DNA from: a virus
Length of the DNA stretch: 25,694 nt
Direction: 5' to 3' (one strand)
IMG/VR virus record: IMGVR_UViG_3300035670_001145
Span: 1-25,694 of that record
Position 1 is the stretch's first letter. The number at the start of each line of letters is the position of its first letter. Under the pieces are notes generated by a model that was not told where the DNA came from, did not search any database, and worked only from the letters and a program-made list of their open reading frames with translations. A program made the translations under genes and the position numbers. Below are positions 19,981 through 25,494 of the stretch, in pieces.

Positions 19981-20008
19981 ACGTCCTGGACATGACGTTA
20001 AACTGTCT
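19981..20008 (+). ncRNA. structured RNA pseudoknot, motif B (copy 1)
   Basis: Stem 1 is ACGTC (19981-19985) with GACGT (19994-19998). Stem 2 is GGACA (19988-19992) with TGTCT (20004-20008). Linker TTAAAC (20.0 kb; it shares its first T with stem 1). It ends 23 nt before the ATG at 20032. Confidence 0.75.
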
Positions 20009-20031
20009 ATTTCATTTACTCATTTAACCCA

Positions 20032-20328
20032 ATGGAAATCAATTCTCCAACGCCACCTTTAGATCTTGTTAATGATTGGATGACGCATTGGTATGACGAC
20101 AATCAAACCGATGATACCCAAGAAATGTACATTGCAACTAAGGCTGCAATGTGGGGTGCTATCTGGGGTGCTACTAATGCGTTAGAAACAGCTATCAAAG
20201 ACACATCTCCTGTTCACTGGCGTGTAGCCGGTGGTGCAGAAGATGGTCAGCAAATAGTACGTGTTATTGATCTAATGGAATGGCTTGCACAATTCCGTAA
20301 AGAATATGAGGAGAAGATCAATGGCTGA
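20032..20328 (+). CDS. divergent 'AAQWGAD'-family protein, 98 aa
   Basis: 98 aa. The start 'PTPPLDLVNDWMTHW' and the helix 'ATKAAMWGAIWGATNALETA' align with the family seen at 18767 and 24128, but the GAD becomes GAI and the Cys pair and the LR..RRP segment are absent. The C-terminal 40 residues ('QQIVRVIDLMEWLAQFRKEY') replace it. So this is a remote paralogue or a truncated and rebuilt copy. It overlaps the next gene by 8 bp, and that gene has its own GAGGAG site. Confidence 0.7.
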   Translation: MEINSPTPPLDLVNDWMTHWYDDNQTDDTQEMYIATKAAMWGAIWGATNALETAIKDTSPVHWRVAGGAEDGQQIVRVIDLMEWLAQFRKEYEEKING

Positions 20329-20575
20329 ACTTTCACCAGTAGCAAAATCAATTTTGAAAGCTGCTTATAAAGCAACACGAATTCCTGATTGGCAGAATAA
20401 GTTTTATTCCAGCTATGCTGCTGCTGTGCTTCGTACTGCCGTAGAAAAAGTGATTTCAAAGGAATGGCCAACTATTGAAGACTACAACGAATACGATCAA
20501 GGCTTTGCTGCTGCACACATCAACTATCGAAATCAACTTTTAGATATTGCTGATGAACTTGAAAGCTTGACTTGA
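20321..20575 (+). CDS. hypothetical protein, 84 aa
   Basis: 84 aa from ATG 20321 with GAGGAG upstream; the frame could be read from 20285 but that start lies in the previous gene. All helical (SPVAKSILKAAYKATRIPDW, then AAAVLRTAVEKVISKEWP), ending in an acidic Leu/Asp helix. No family is recognised. Its gene ends just before a motif B element. Confidence 0.75.
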   Translation: MAELSPVAKSILKAAYKATRIPDWQNKFYSSYAAAVLRTAVEKVISKEWPTIEDYNEYDQGFAAAHINYRNQLLDIADELESLT

Positions 20576-20580
20576 TCAAC

Positions 20581-20607
20581 CGTCCTGGATATGACGTTAA
20601 ACTGTCC
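20581..20607 (+). ncRNA. structured RNA pseudoknot, motif B (copy 2)
   Basis: Stem 1 is CGTC (20581-20584) with GACG (20593-20596). Stem 2 is GGATA (20587-20591) with TGTCC (20603-20607). Linker TTAAAC. It ends 23 nt before the ATG at 20631, the same spacing as copy 1. Confidence 0.75.
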
Positions 20608-20630
20608 ATTCCCTTTACCTACACTACACC

Positions 20631-22358
20631 ATGCAATTTGCTCTGCCTTCCAACTTGCAAACTGAACTGCTTGCCTATGATCCAAAGCGCAAGGCTTTGG
20701 CTAAGCAACAACAGGCCAACAAACCAAGTGCTAAACCTAAATATCCACTTGGTAAGATTCCTTGTCTGATTCCAACGAATGTTGTACGTGAAGCAGATCA
20801 GCTAGCGGCTATCGAACGCATCAATCAGCAACCTGCACCACAGAGGTACCAGGTGTTTACTACGCCTGTGGATGTAGCAACTCCGCAGGCCAGACTCAAA
20901 GTCATTGCCATCCTGTATCACTATGAACAGGTGTGGTATGCAGCATGGTTACCTCCCAAGCAGGAGAAAGATCAGTACATCTATGGTCATGCGTATGCAT
21001 TCAAGAACACATCCGCAGCAGCAAATACTGCACCTAATTGGATATGGAACAGCAAAGATAAGTGCATCATGCACGACATCGGTCGTGGTTCTCAACTCTT
21101 TACGTATATCAAGAATATAACAAGAGATGAGATCACAGCTACCGATGGTAATGGCTGGACTAGTTACCAGTGGAAAGCAGCTAATCTTTTCCAGCGGAAG
21201 GGATATGAAATCCGTGACAATGCTGTGCATCAATTCGAAGCAAGCCTAAGGGAAGACCTGCCAACATGGGAGGATTCACGTGGTTTGTTTGATCGCATCC
21301 GCTGCAAGAACATCTTTGATGCAGCAGGTATTCCACACATGACGTCAAGATACCTTGATGTCGAACGTGGTCTTACTGTTGAGAATTTTATTGATGGTGC
21401 AATTAAATTTAATGAAGAGAGTTGTGTTTCATTTACATACACATCTGTTGTAAAACTAACTCACATTATTACTAAACCTGCAATCCGTAAGCTATTACAA
21501 GAAGAACTTGATCGCAGCATCACCGCATATAACAATCCTAATAATAGGAATCAGCTACCTATTAAACAAGGCTTCAACACTTTTGTTCAGATCATTAACT
21601 CTATTGATTGGATCAATGACATCTGGCCTGACTGTCCTATTGATTATTATCAAACTTACTTTAAAGAACTGAAGTACATTCGATTGAATCAGGTGCGTGT
21701 ATGTAATGTTAACAACCAGTCAGTATTGATTCCTTGGTTACGTGAGCACATGCCAGTTGCATCTATGTTCACAATCATGCGTAAGTATCTTGAGCAGGAT
21801 GAGCCTAGCCGTTGGACTGACAACGAAGTTGGTTATGCACGCCAGGGATTCTATCAGCTCAACGATACATTCTCAATGATCATTCGCATCCTAAGTAATG
21901 ACAAAACACTTGAGCCTCCTAAGCGTTGGCGCCTGACTGAGTTCCACGACTATGTGCAAGCAGAGTCTTGGAAGATTGAGAATCCTAAGGAAACACTACG
22001 TCAAGATCTATTCCCTGAACCCATTAAGGTGAAGCGTCAAGATGAAGTGTGGACTTTCATCCAGCCTTTTGATACTCACCAGCTAGCAATGTGGGGCCAG
22101 GCTGTACGCAACTGCGTTGGCTCGGCATCACACTATGCGGAAGATATTAAGAAACGTAAACACTTCATTGTGTTGTGCATGGTTGACGGCAAGCCCACCT
22201 TCACAATCCAACTGGTTGTGGATCAGGGCGTTATGTCTGTCAAGCAGATTGCTGGCGTTGCCAACAGGAGTCTGGACTGTCAGCAGCGTGAGGCCTATAC
22301 CGAGGCATTCCGTGAGGCGTTGCAACTCCGTGAATCTGCGCTAGCATCTGAGAGCTGA
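20631..22358 (+). CDS. PcfJ-like protein, 575 aa
   Basis: The largest gene of the right arm. The C-terminal 100 residues carry the PcfJ-like signature: 'LAMWGQAVRNCVGSASHYA', then 'FIVLCMVDGKPTFTIQLVV', then 'VKQIAGVANRSLD'. PcfJ-type proteins are found on conjugative plasmids and in many phages, and their activity is unknown. The first 380 residues are a long region without a motif I recognise, with an early basic part (DPKRKALAKQQQANKPSAKP). The ATG follows leader TTTACCTACACTACACC after a motif B pseudoknot, without Shine-Dalgarno. A stand-alone transcription unit. The family call is good; a role in replication or DNA transfer would be a guess. Confidence 0.8.
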   Translation: MQFALPSNLQTELLAYDPKRKALAKQQQANKPSAKPKYPLGKIPCLIPTNVVREADQLAAIERINQQPAPQRYQVFTTPVDVATPQARLKVIAILYHYEQVWYAAWLPPKQEKDQYIYGHAYAFKNTSAAANTAPNWIWNSKDKCIMHDIGRGSQLFTYIKNITRDEITATDGNGWTSYQWKAANLFQRKGYEIRDNAVHQFEASLREDLPTWEDSRGLFDRIRCKNIFDAAGIPHMTSRYLDVERGLTVENFIDGAIKFNEESCVSFTYTSVVKLTHIITKPAIRKLLQEELDRSITAYNNPNNRNQLPIKQGFNTFVQIINSIDWINDIWPDCPIDYYQTYFKELKYIRLNQVRVCNVNNQSVLIPWLREHMPVASMFTIMRKYLEQDEPSRWTDNEVGYARQGFYQLNDTFSMIIRILSNDKTLEPPKRWRLTEFHDYVQAESWKIENPKETLRQDLFPEPIKVKRQDEVWTFIQPFDTHQLAMWGQAVRNCVGSASHYAEDIKKRKHFIVLCMVDGKPTFTIQLVVDQGVMSVKQIAGVANRSLDCQQREAYTEAFREALQLRESALASES

Positions 22359-22367
22359 AGCCACAGC

Positions 22368-22401
22368 AGGGGGATCCTATCTTCGTTATATGGATCCCTC
22401 T
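22368..22401 (+). promoter_or_regulatory. long leader hairpin, possible start-site occluder
   Basis: AGGGGGATCC (22368-22377) pairs with GGATCCCTCT (22392-22401). Unlike other leader hairpins it ends only 6 nt before the chosen ATG (22408), and it contains an alternative in-frame ATG at 22390. Confidence 0.6.
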
Positions 22402-22407
22402 TTACCT

Positions 22408-22626
22408 ATGACTGACTACACCGATGATCAGTTACTTGCTATGGCCATGGCAAACCTTGGCGAATACATTCACGAAAACTCACCACACTATGTATTGATT
22501 GAAGAAGATTCTCGTAACGAGGATGACTACGACACATGGGAGTACGGCACTGAGCCGTTACCTCAAGACCACACTTGGCACTCCACATCAATTGATGTAG
22601 AGGTAAGTCCAAGTGAGGCCGACTAG
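22408..22626 (+). CDS. acidic hypothetical protein, 72 aa
   Basis: 72 aa from ATG 22408 (after TTTACCT, as in other leaders); ATG 22390 lies inside the hairpin. Very acidic (EEDSRNEDDYDTWEYGTEPL). Its last codons overlap two RNA structures: a motif A element (22572-22615) and the first 10 bases of the tRNA, so the TAG stop is inside the tRNA acceptor/D region. Constraint on RNA structure probably shapes the C-terminus. Confidence 0.72.
   Translation: MTDYTDDQLLAMAMANLGEYIHENSPHYVLIEEDSRNEDDYDTWEYGTEPLPQDHTWHSTSIDVEVSPSEAD
22572..22615 (+). ncRNA. structured RNA element, motif A (copy 7, inside a gene's 3' end)
   Basis: Outer stem CACTTGG / CCAAGTG; CA; CTC / GAG; palindromic inner stem ACATCAATTGATGT; TAAGT bulge. 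It ends one base before the tRNA and overlaps coding sequence of the 72-aa gene. Confidence 0.82.
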
Positions 22627-22692
22627 CCCAACGGCAGAGGCAAGCGACTTAAAATCGCTCAAGTCCCGGTTCGAATCCGGGGTCGGCTACCA
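22617..22692 (+). tRNA. tRNA with anticodon UAA (Leu), short variable loop
   Basis: 76 bases with encoded CCA. Acceptor GGCCGAC / GTCGGCT (one G.U at 1-72), A73, anticodon stem AGCGA / TCGCT, loop CTTAAAA giving anticodon UAA, T-arm CCCGG-TTCGAAT-CCGGG. The D-stem pairs three (GCC / GGC). The variable loop is only five bases (CAAGT), whereas bacterial tRNA-Leu is normally class II with a long arm. It would decode UUA, a codon common in AT-rich phage genes. Confidence 0.85.
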
Positions 22693-22711
22693 ATTTACTT
22701 AACAAAATCCA

Positions 22712-22972
22712 ATGACTTCAACAAACGATCGCTTTACTTTTTTCTCACGTGATGGAGTTAAAGTTCCTATAAATTGTCATCATTGTTTTTATTACATTCC
22801 AATGGATGATAATACTGGCGAATGTCATTACCATCCACCTGTTGGAAGGAATTTTGAATATGAACATATAGAAGACATTCCTGACAAACCAACAGAGTGG
22901 CTTTTCCCTACATTAGATGGTGCCAATTATTGTTCTAAATGGAAATGGAGTGGAGAACGAAAAGTAAACTAA
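22712..22972 (+). CDS. Cys/His zinc-binding small protein, 86 aa
   Basis: 86 aa. The pattern C-H-H-C (22-25), then GECHYHPP, then a Trp/Pro segment and YCSKWKW matches a small phage/bacterial metal-binding module (CxxC ... GxCxxxxP ... WPxxxxxxWCxxW). Four Cys plus His probably hold one zinc. The role is unknown; protein-protein or nucleic-acid contact is typical of such ribbons. It starts 19 bp after the tRNA with leader ATTTACTTAACAAAATCCA, and a motif A element follows. Confidence 0.75.
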   Translation: MTSTNDRFTFFSRDGVKVPINCHHCFYYIPMDDNTGECHYHPPVGRNFEYEHIEDIPDKPTEWLFPTLDGANYCSKWKWSGERKVN

Positions 22973-22993
22973 GAAGTTTTTAGTTCTTAAATG

Positions 22994-23022
22994 ACTAGGC
23001 ATCTTACGGTGTAAGTCCTAGT
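22994..23022 (+). ncRNA. structured RNA element, motif A (copy 4, shortest good copy)
   Basis: Outer stem ACTAGG / CCTAGT; CATC / GGTG around loop TTAC; TAAGT bulge. It ends 25 nt before the ATG at 23048; leader ACCAAATCACACTCAATTCA. At 29 bases it shows the minimum of the motif. Confidence 0.85.
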
Positions 23023-23047
23023 TACCAAATCACACTCAATTCACATC

Positions 23048-23410
23048 ATGCAAATCTTTGCCGCTTTCAAACATCTCATTCCTGAGTTCCATGCATTTAG
23101 TGATGAGGACAAGCGTTACAACATCGGTGCTACCTGGACCGATAACGATGGCCTGCGAGACTTCCACAATCTTGAGATGCGGTACGTCCGTAACTCAGAG
23201 CGCCTTGCTCTCCAGGGGGAGCCTCAGCCTGATGGTTCATGGAAGTACGTGGAACCCAACGGCAACACACACGTCATCTCAGCGGAGCGTGCACGTCACT
23301 TCATGGAAACCACACAAGCTCACGCCAGCATGATGTGTGACATGCTTGAGCGCCTGAAAAAGGCTGGCCTTTATGACAAGTTCATTGACACCGAGGCACG
23401 GCCTGCCTAA
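23048..23410 (+). CDS. hypothetical protein, 120 aa
   Basis: 120 aa with globular composition: 'MQIFAAFKHLIPEFHAFSDE', a strand part with 'WTDNDGLRDFHNLEMRYVRN', a turn with 'PQPDGSWKYVEPNGNTHVIS', then two helices ending KFIDTEARPA. More GC-rich codons than its downstream neighbours. A terminator-like hairpin follows 20 bp after the stop. No family is recognised. Confidence 0.78.
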   Translation: MQIFAAFKHLIPEFHAFSDEDKRYNIGATWTDNDGLRDFHNLEMRYVRNSERLALQGEPQPDGSWKYVEPNGNTHVISAERARHFMETTQAHASMMCDMLERLKKAGLYDKFIDTEARPA

Positions 23411-23428
23411 GATCACAGCGGAATGTTC

Positions 23429-23457
23429 GGCCCCTGCACAAGCGGGGGTCTTTTCTT
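23429..23457 (+). terminator. probable intrinsic terminator
   Basis: GGCCCC pairs with GGGGTC (one G.U), loop about ten bases, followed by TTTTCTT. It lies between the 120-aa gene and the next ATG at 23459, so read-through would still reach the next gene. Confidence 0.65.
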
Positions 23458-23458
23458 C

Positions 23459-23788
23459 ATGATCAGTTCATTGCAATCAGAAACAGCAACAGATGTAATG
23501 CAACTTATTGCAGATTGTATTCCAGATTCCGAATGGTATCGGGTACGCAATGCAATTGTTGAACGCATTGTTGATAACATGCCAGGTGAAATTTTATTCA
23601 GGTTGACAAACAGCCATGATGACTTTGATTTGGCTGAGATTATTCTTAAAACTCATTACGAAGAGTCTCCAAATGTTGAATTAATTGCCGATGCATTTAA
23701 GCTCATTGGCTCTGAGCAAACAGCAGATCTTCTCGATTCATTGAACATTCAAGAAACAGATGGCATTTCAAAAGGCAATCCTTCCTGA
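23459..23788 (+). CDS. acidic helical hypothetical protein, 109 aa
   Basis: 109 aa from ATG 23459; a start at 23423 would read through the terminator hairpin. Helical repeats (VMQLIADCIPDSEWYRVRNA; DLAEIILKTHYEESPNVELI; AFKLIGSEQTADLLDSL) suggest a small alpha-helical bundle. It overlaps the zinc-ribbon gene by 29 bp. Because the terminator leaves no room for the usual leader, this gene may depend on a promoter inside or just before the hairpin. Function unknown. Confidence 0.72.
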   Translation: MISSLQSETATDVMQLIADCIPDSEWYRVRNAIVERIVDNMPGEILFRLTNSHDDFDLAEIILKTHYEESPNVELIADAFKLIGSEQTADLLDSLNIQETDGISKGNPS

Positions 23789-24131
23789 CTGCCCTGAATG
23801 TAAACAACCTGGACTCAGAGTTATTGAATCAAGGAAGACTGATCTATCTACAAGACGCAGAAAGAAATGTGATTACTGTGGCTACAAGGTTACAACCCAT
23901 GAAGTTACAGCAGACTTCTTTGAAGAAGCCAAGCAGAATCAAATTCTGGTTAAGCAAATGCGTAATCTTCTTGGTGCAGACCTACCCATTCCTGGGGTAG
24001 AACCACCCCAGATGGGGGTGGAAATCAAATGTGACGAATGCGTGCACAACAATGGCAAGCGTTGTGCATTTGACTTTCCAGAGTACGGCACAGATGAGTC
24101 GTATGATTGCAATCAGTATTCACTACCATGA
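23760..24131 (+). CDS. NrdR-like zinc-ribbon protein, 123 aa
   Basis: Residues 11-48 (CPECKQPGLRVIESRKTDLS, then TRRRKKCDYCGYKVTTHE) match the zinc ribbon of NrdR, the repressor of ribonucleotide reductase genes: Cys11, Cys14, Cys37, Cys40, an SR pair and RRR..C..CG. The ATP-cone domain that senses nucleotides in NrdR is absent. Instead there is a second Cys cluster near the C-terminus (KCDECVHNNGKRC ... YDCNQY). So it is a phage DNA-binding ribbon rather than a true NrdR. Being near thyX fits control of nucleotide metabolism, but no nrd gene is in the window. Confidence 0.75.
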   Translation: MAFQKAILPDCPECKQPGLRVIESRKTDLSTRRRKKCDYCGYKVTTHEVTADFFEEAKQNQILVKQMRNLLGADLPIPGVEPPQMGVEIKCDECVHNNGKRCAFDFPEYGTDESYDCNQYSLP

Positions 24132-24475
24132 CACAAGAGCATTCAATCACGCCAGCGCCAGAGCTAATTACAGAATGGATTGAAAATTATTTTGGTTGCG
24201 TTGTTACCGGCGCACTTTCTGATCTTGAAACTGCTATTGCTACACAAGCTGCCCAATGGGGTGCTGACCAGGAACTTGAATCATGTTGCGCATGGGTTGA
24301 TTGGAAATGCTCAGGCAATAACGCTCGCCAGCTTCGAGAAGATCGACGCTCCAAACCGCTGAGCTTGAAGGAACAATCCATTGCCTTGCTTGACTTGATC
24401 CAAGGAAGCAAGAAGACTTGGCAGCTTGAAGACCTAGACGTAGTGCGCCGCGCCCTTGAACAACTTCCTGATTAA
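24128..24475 (+). CDS. 'AAQWGAD' family protein, 115 aa
   Basis: Full-length member of the family also found at 18767: 'PELITEWIENYFG', then 'IATQAAQWGADQELESCCAW', then 'LREDRRSKPLSLKEQSIALL' and a helical end. ATG 24128 overlaps the preceding stop (ATGA); the longer reading from 24107 starts in that gene. The Cys pair and basic RR segment are conserved between the two copies. Nothing is known of its function. Confidence 0.8.
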   Translation: MTQEHSITPAPELITEWIENYFGCVVTGALSDLETAIATQAAQWGADQELESCCAWVDWKCSGNNARQLREDRRSKPLSLKEQSIALLDLIQGSKKTWQLEDLDVVRRALEQLPD

Positions 24476-24479
24476 CCCC

Positions 24480-24779
24480 ATGACAACTAAACCTCAATAC
24501 AGCTACGCCATTGGTGATCGCGTTGCAGAACGTCCTAAGACCCATGGCATCTACACGCGACATGCTGATGTTCGTCAACGCATTGCTCAATACCGTAAGC
24601 AACGGTATGGCACAGTAGTTGACATCAGAACTAAACGCATCAATGGTGATCGCAAGATGAAAGTACTTGTGATCCAGTGGGATAATCTTAAGACACCAAC
24701 TGAACATGCCAAGATGCGCATCTGTCCTATCAATGAATTAGACAGGTTGGCCAAGGAAACTATTGTGCCAGGGGAATGA
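24480..24779 (+). CDS. SH3/KOW-like small basic protein, 99 aa
   Basis: 99 aa. The pattern 'YAIGDRVAERPK ... QRYGTVVDIRTKRINGDRKM' followed by 'KVLVIQWDNLKTP' looks like a small SH3-like barrel of KOW type (GDxV, GxV, VxWD), with a basic helix inserted (RQRIAQYRKQR). Such domains bind RNA or proteins. It starts 4 bp after the previous stop and overlaps the next start by ATGA. The fold call is by pattern only. Confidence 0.65.
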   Translation: MTTKPQYSYAIGDRVAERPKTHGIYTRHADVRQRIAQYRKQRYGTVVDIRTKRINGDRKMKVLVIQWDNLKTPTEHAKMRICPINELDRLAKETIVPGE

Positions 24780-24976
24780 AAGATCTTAGACCTTTTATTG
24801 CTGCAGCAATTCTTTTCTTTGGGTTTTTGCTTTTGTTTTATGGAATCTTTTTTACTGATAAACCTTATGCAGAAAACTCAGCTAAGTTCCAGGTGATTGA
24901 CACCTATCAAGGTTGTGACGTAATCAAGTACACTGATCCAACACAACGCTGGCACTACTTCCTTAAATGCTCATGA
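24776..24976 (+). CDS. small single-span membrane protein, 66 aa
   Basis: 66 aa: basic start (MKDLR), hydrophobic helix at 6-27 (PFIAAAILFFGFLLLFYGIF), then a 38-residue soluble part with two Cys (YQGCDVIKY ... YFLKCS). It is the third protein of this layout in the array (compare 14472 and 15295): membrane anchor plus paired Cys. Coupled by ATGA to both neighbours. Outside topology is likely if the Cys form a disulfide. Confidence 0.75.
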   Translation: MKDLRPFIAAAILFFGFLLLFYGIFFTDKPYAENSAKFQVIDTYQGCDVIKYTDPTQRWHYFLKCS

Positions 24977-25494
24977 ACAAAATATGCACTCGATGCAAAC
25001 AATTAAAACCAATTAATCTTTTTCCTTGTGTATCCAGAGAGAACAGAAAACCTAGAGCACAATGCAAGCAATGTTGTGCAGAAAAACAAAGACAAACTTA
25101 TGCAAGCAAGCCACAACAATATCGCAATTACGTTAAAAAAAGGCGCATTAAATATAACAACGTACACAAAAGAATAGCTAATCTTAAAACATTCGGTTTA
25201 ACAATTGAAGATTATGAAACAATGTTGAAAAGTCAAAATAAACAATGCGCTATTTGTGGTACACTACAATGCACATCTGGAAAGAGGTTGGCCATTGACC
25301 ATTGCCATTTAACCGGTAGGATACGTGGACTCCTTTGCCTAAGATGCAACCAAGCAATTGGTAAATTTAACGACAACTACTTTCTTTTACAACAAGCTGC
25401 AGACTATGTGTCAGGTCAAGTTAGTGTGGGCCACCCCGAACGCAGAAAACCTGATTGTGGAAATGGCAAGGGTATCGAATCCCAAGAACGCTAA
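24973..25494 (+). CDS. endonuclease VII-type HNH nuclease with out-of-frame tail
   Basis: 173 aa from ATG 24973 (ATGA overlap; ATG 24967 also possible). Two zinc pairs come first (Cys5/Cys8, Cys31/Cys34). The endonuclease VII domain follows: '[20 protein letters not shown]' (Cys92/Cys95), DHCH (Asp109, His110, His112) and LLCLRCN (Cys122, Cys125, Asn126). Family members normally end just after the AADY helix (here residue 145). The remaining 28 residues are encoded by the first codons of thyX in another frame. That suggests the nuclease was inserted here without its own stop. It may be a homing nuclease guarding thyX, or a resolvase-like enzyme. Confidence 0.88.
   Translation: MNKICTRCKQLKPINLFPCVSRENRKPRAQCKQCCAEKQRQTYASKPQQYRNYVKKRRIKYNNVHKRIANLKTFGLTIEDYETMLKSQNKQCAICGTLQCTSGKRLAIDHCHLTGRIRGLLCLRCNQAIGKFNDNYFLLQQAADYVSGQVSVGHPERRKPDCGNGKGIESQER

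Noticed and set aside
20905-21442. Frames inside the PcfJ-like gene on both strands
   Set aside because: Shadows of a long gene with clear coding character; no ribosome sites and atypical composition.
22390-22410. ATG 22390 as start of the acidic 72-aa protein
   Set aside because: It lies within the long hairpin; ATG 22408 follows the TTTACCT leader type used by neighbouring genes.
13926-23022. Motif A as the glutamine (glnA or downstream-peptide) riboswitch known from cyanobacteria and cyanophages
   Set aside because: The conserved bases I recall for those cores (CGUUCA and GGAAGUAGG) are absent; the position ahead of small genes is similar but the sequence is not.
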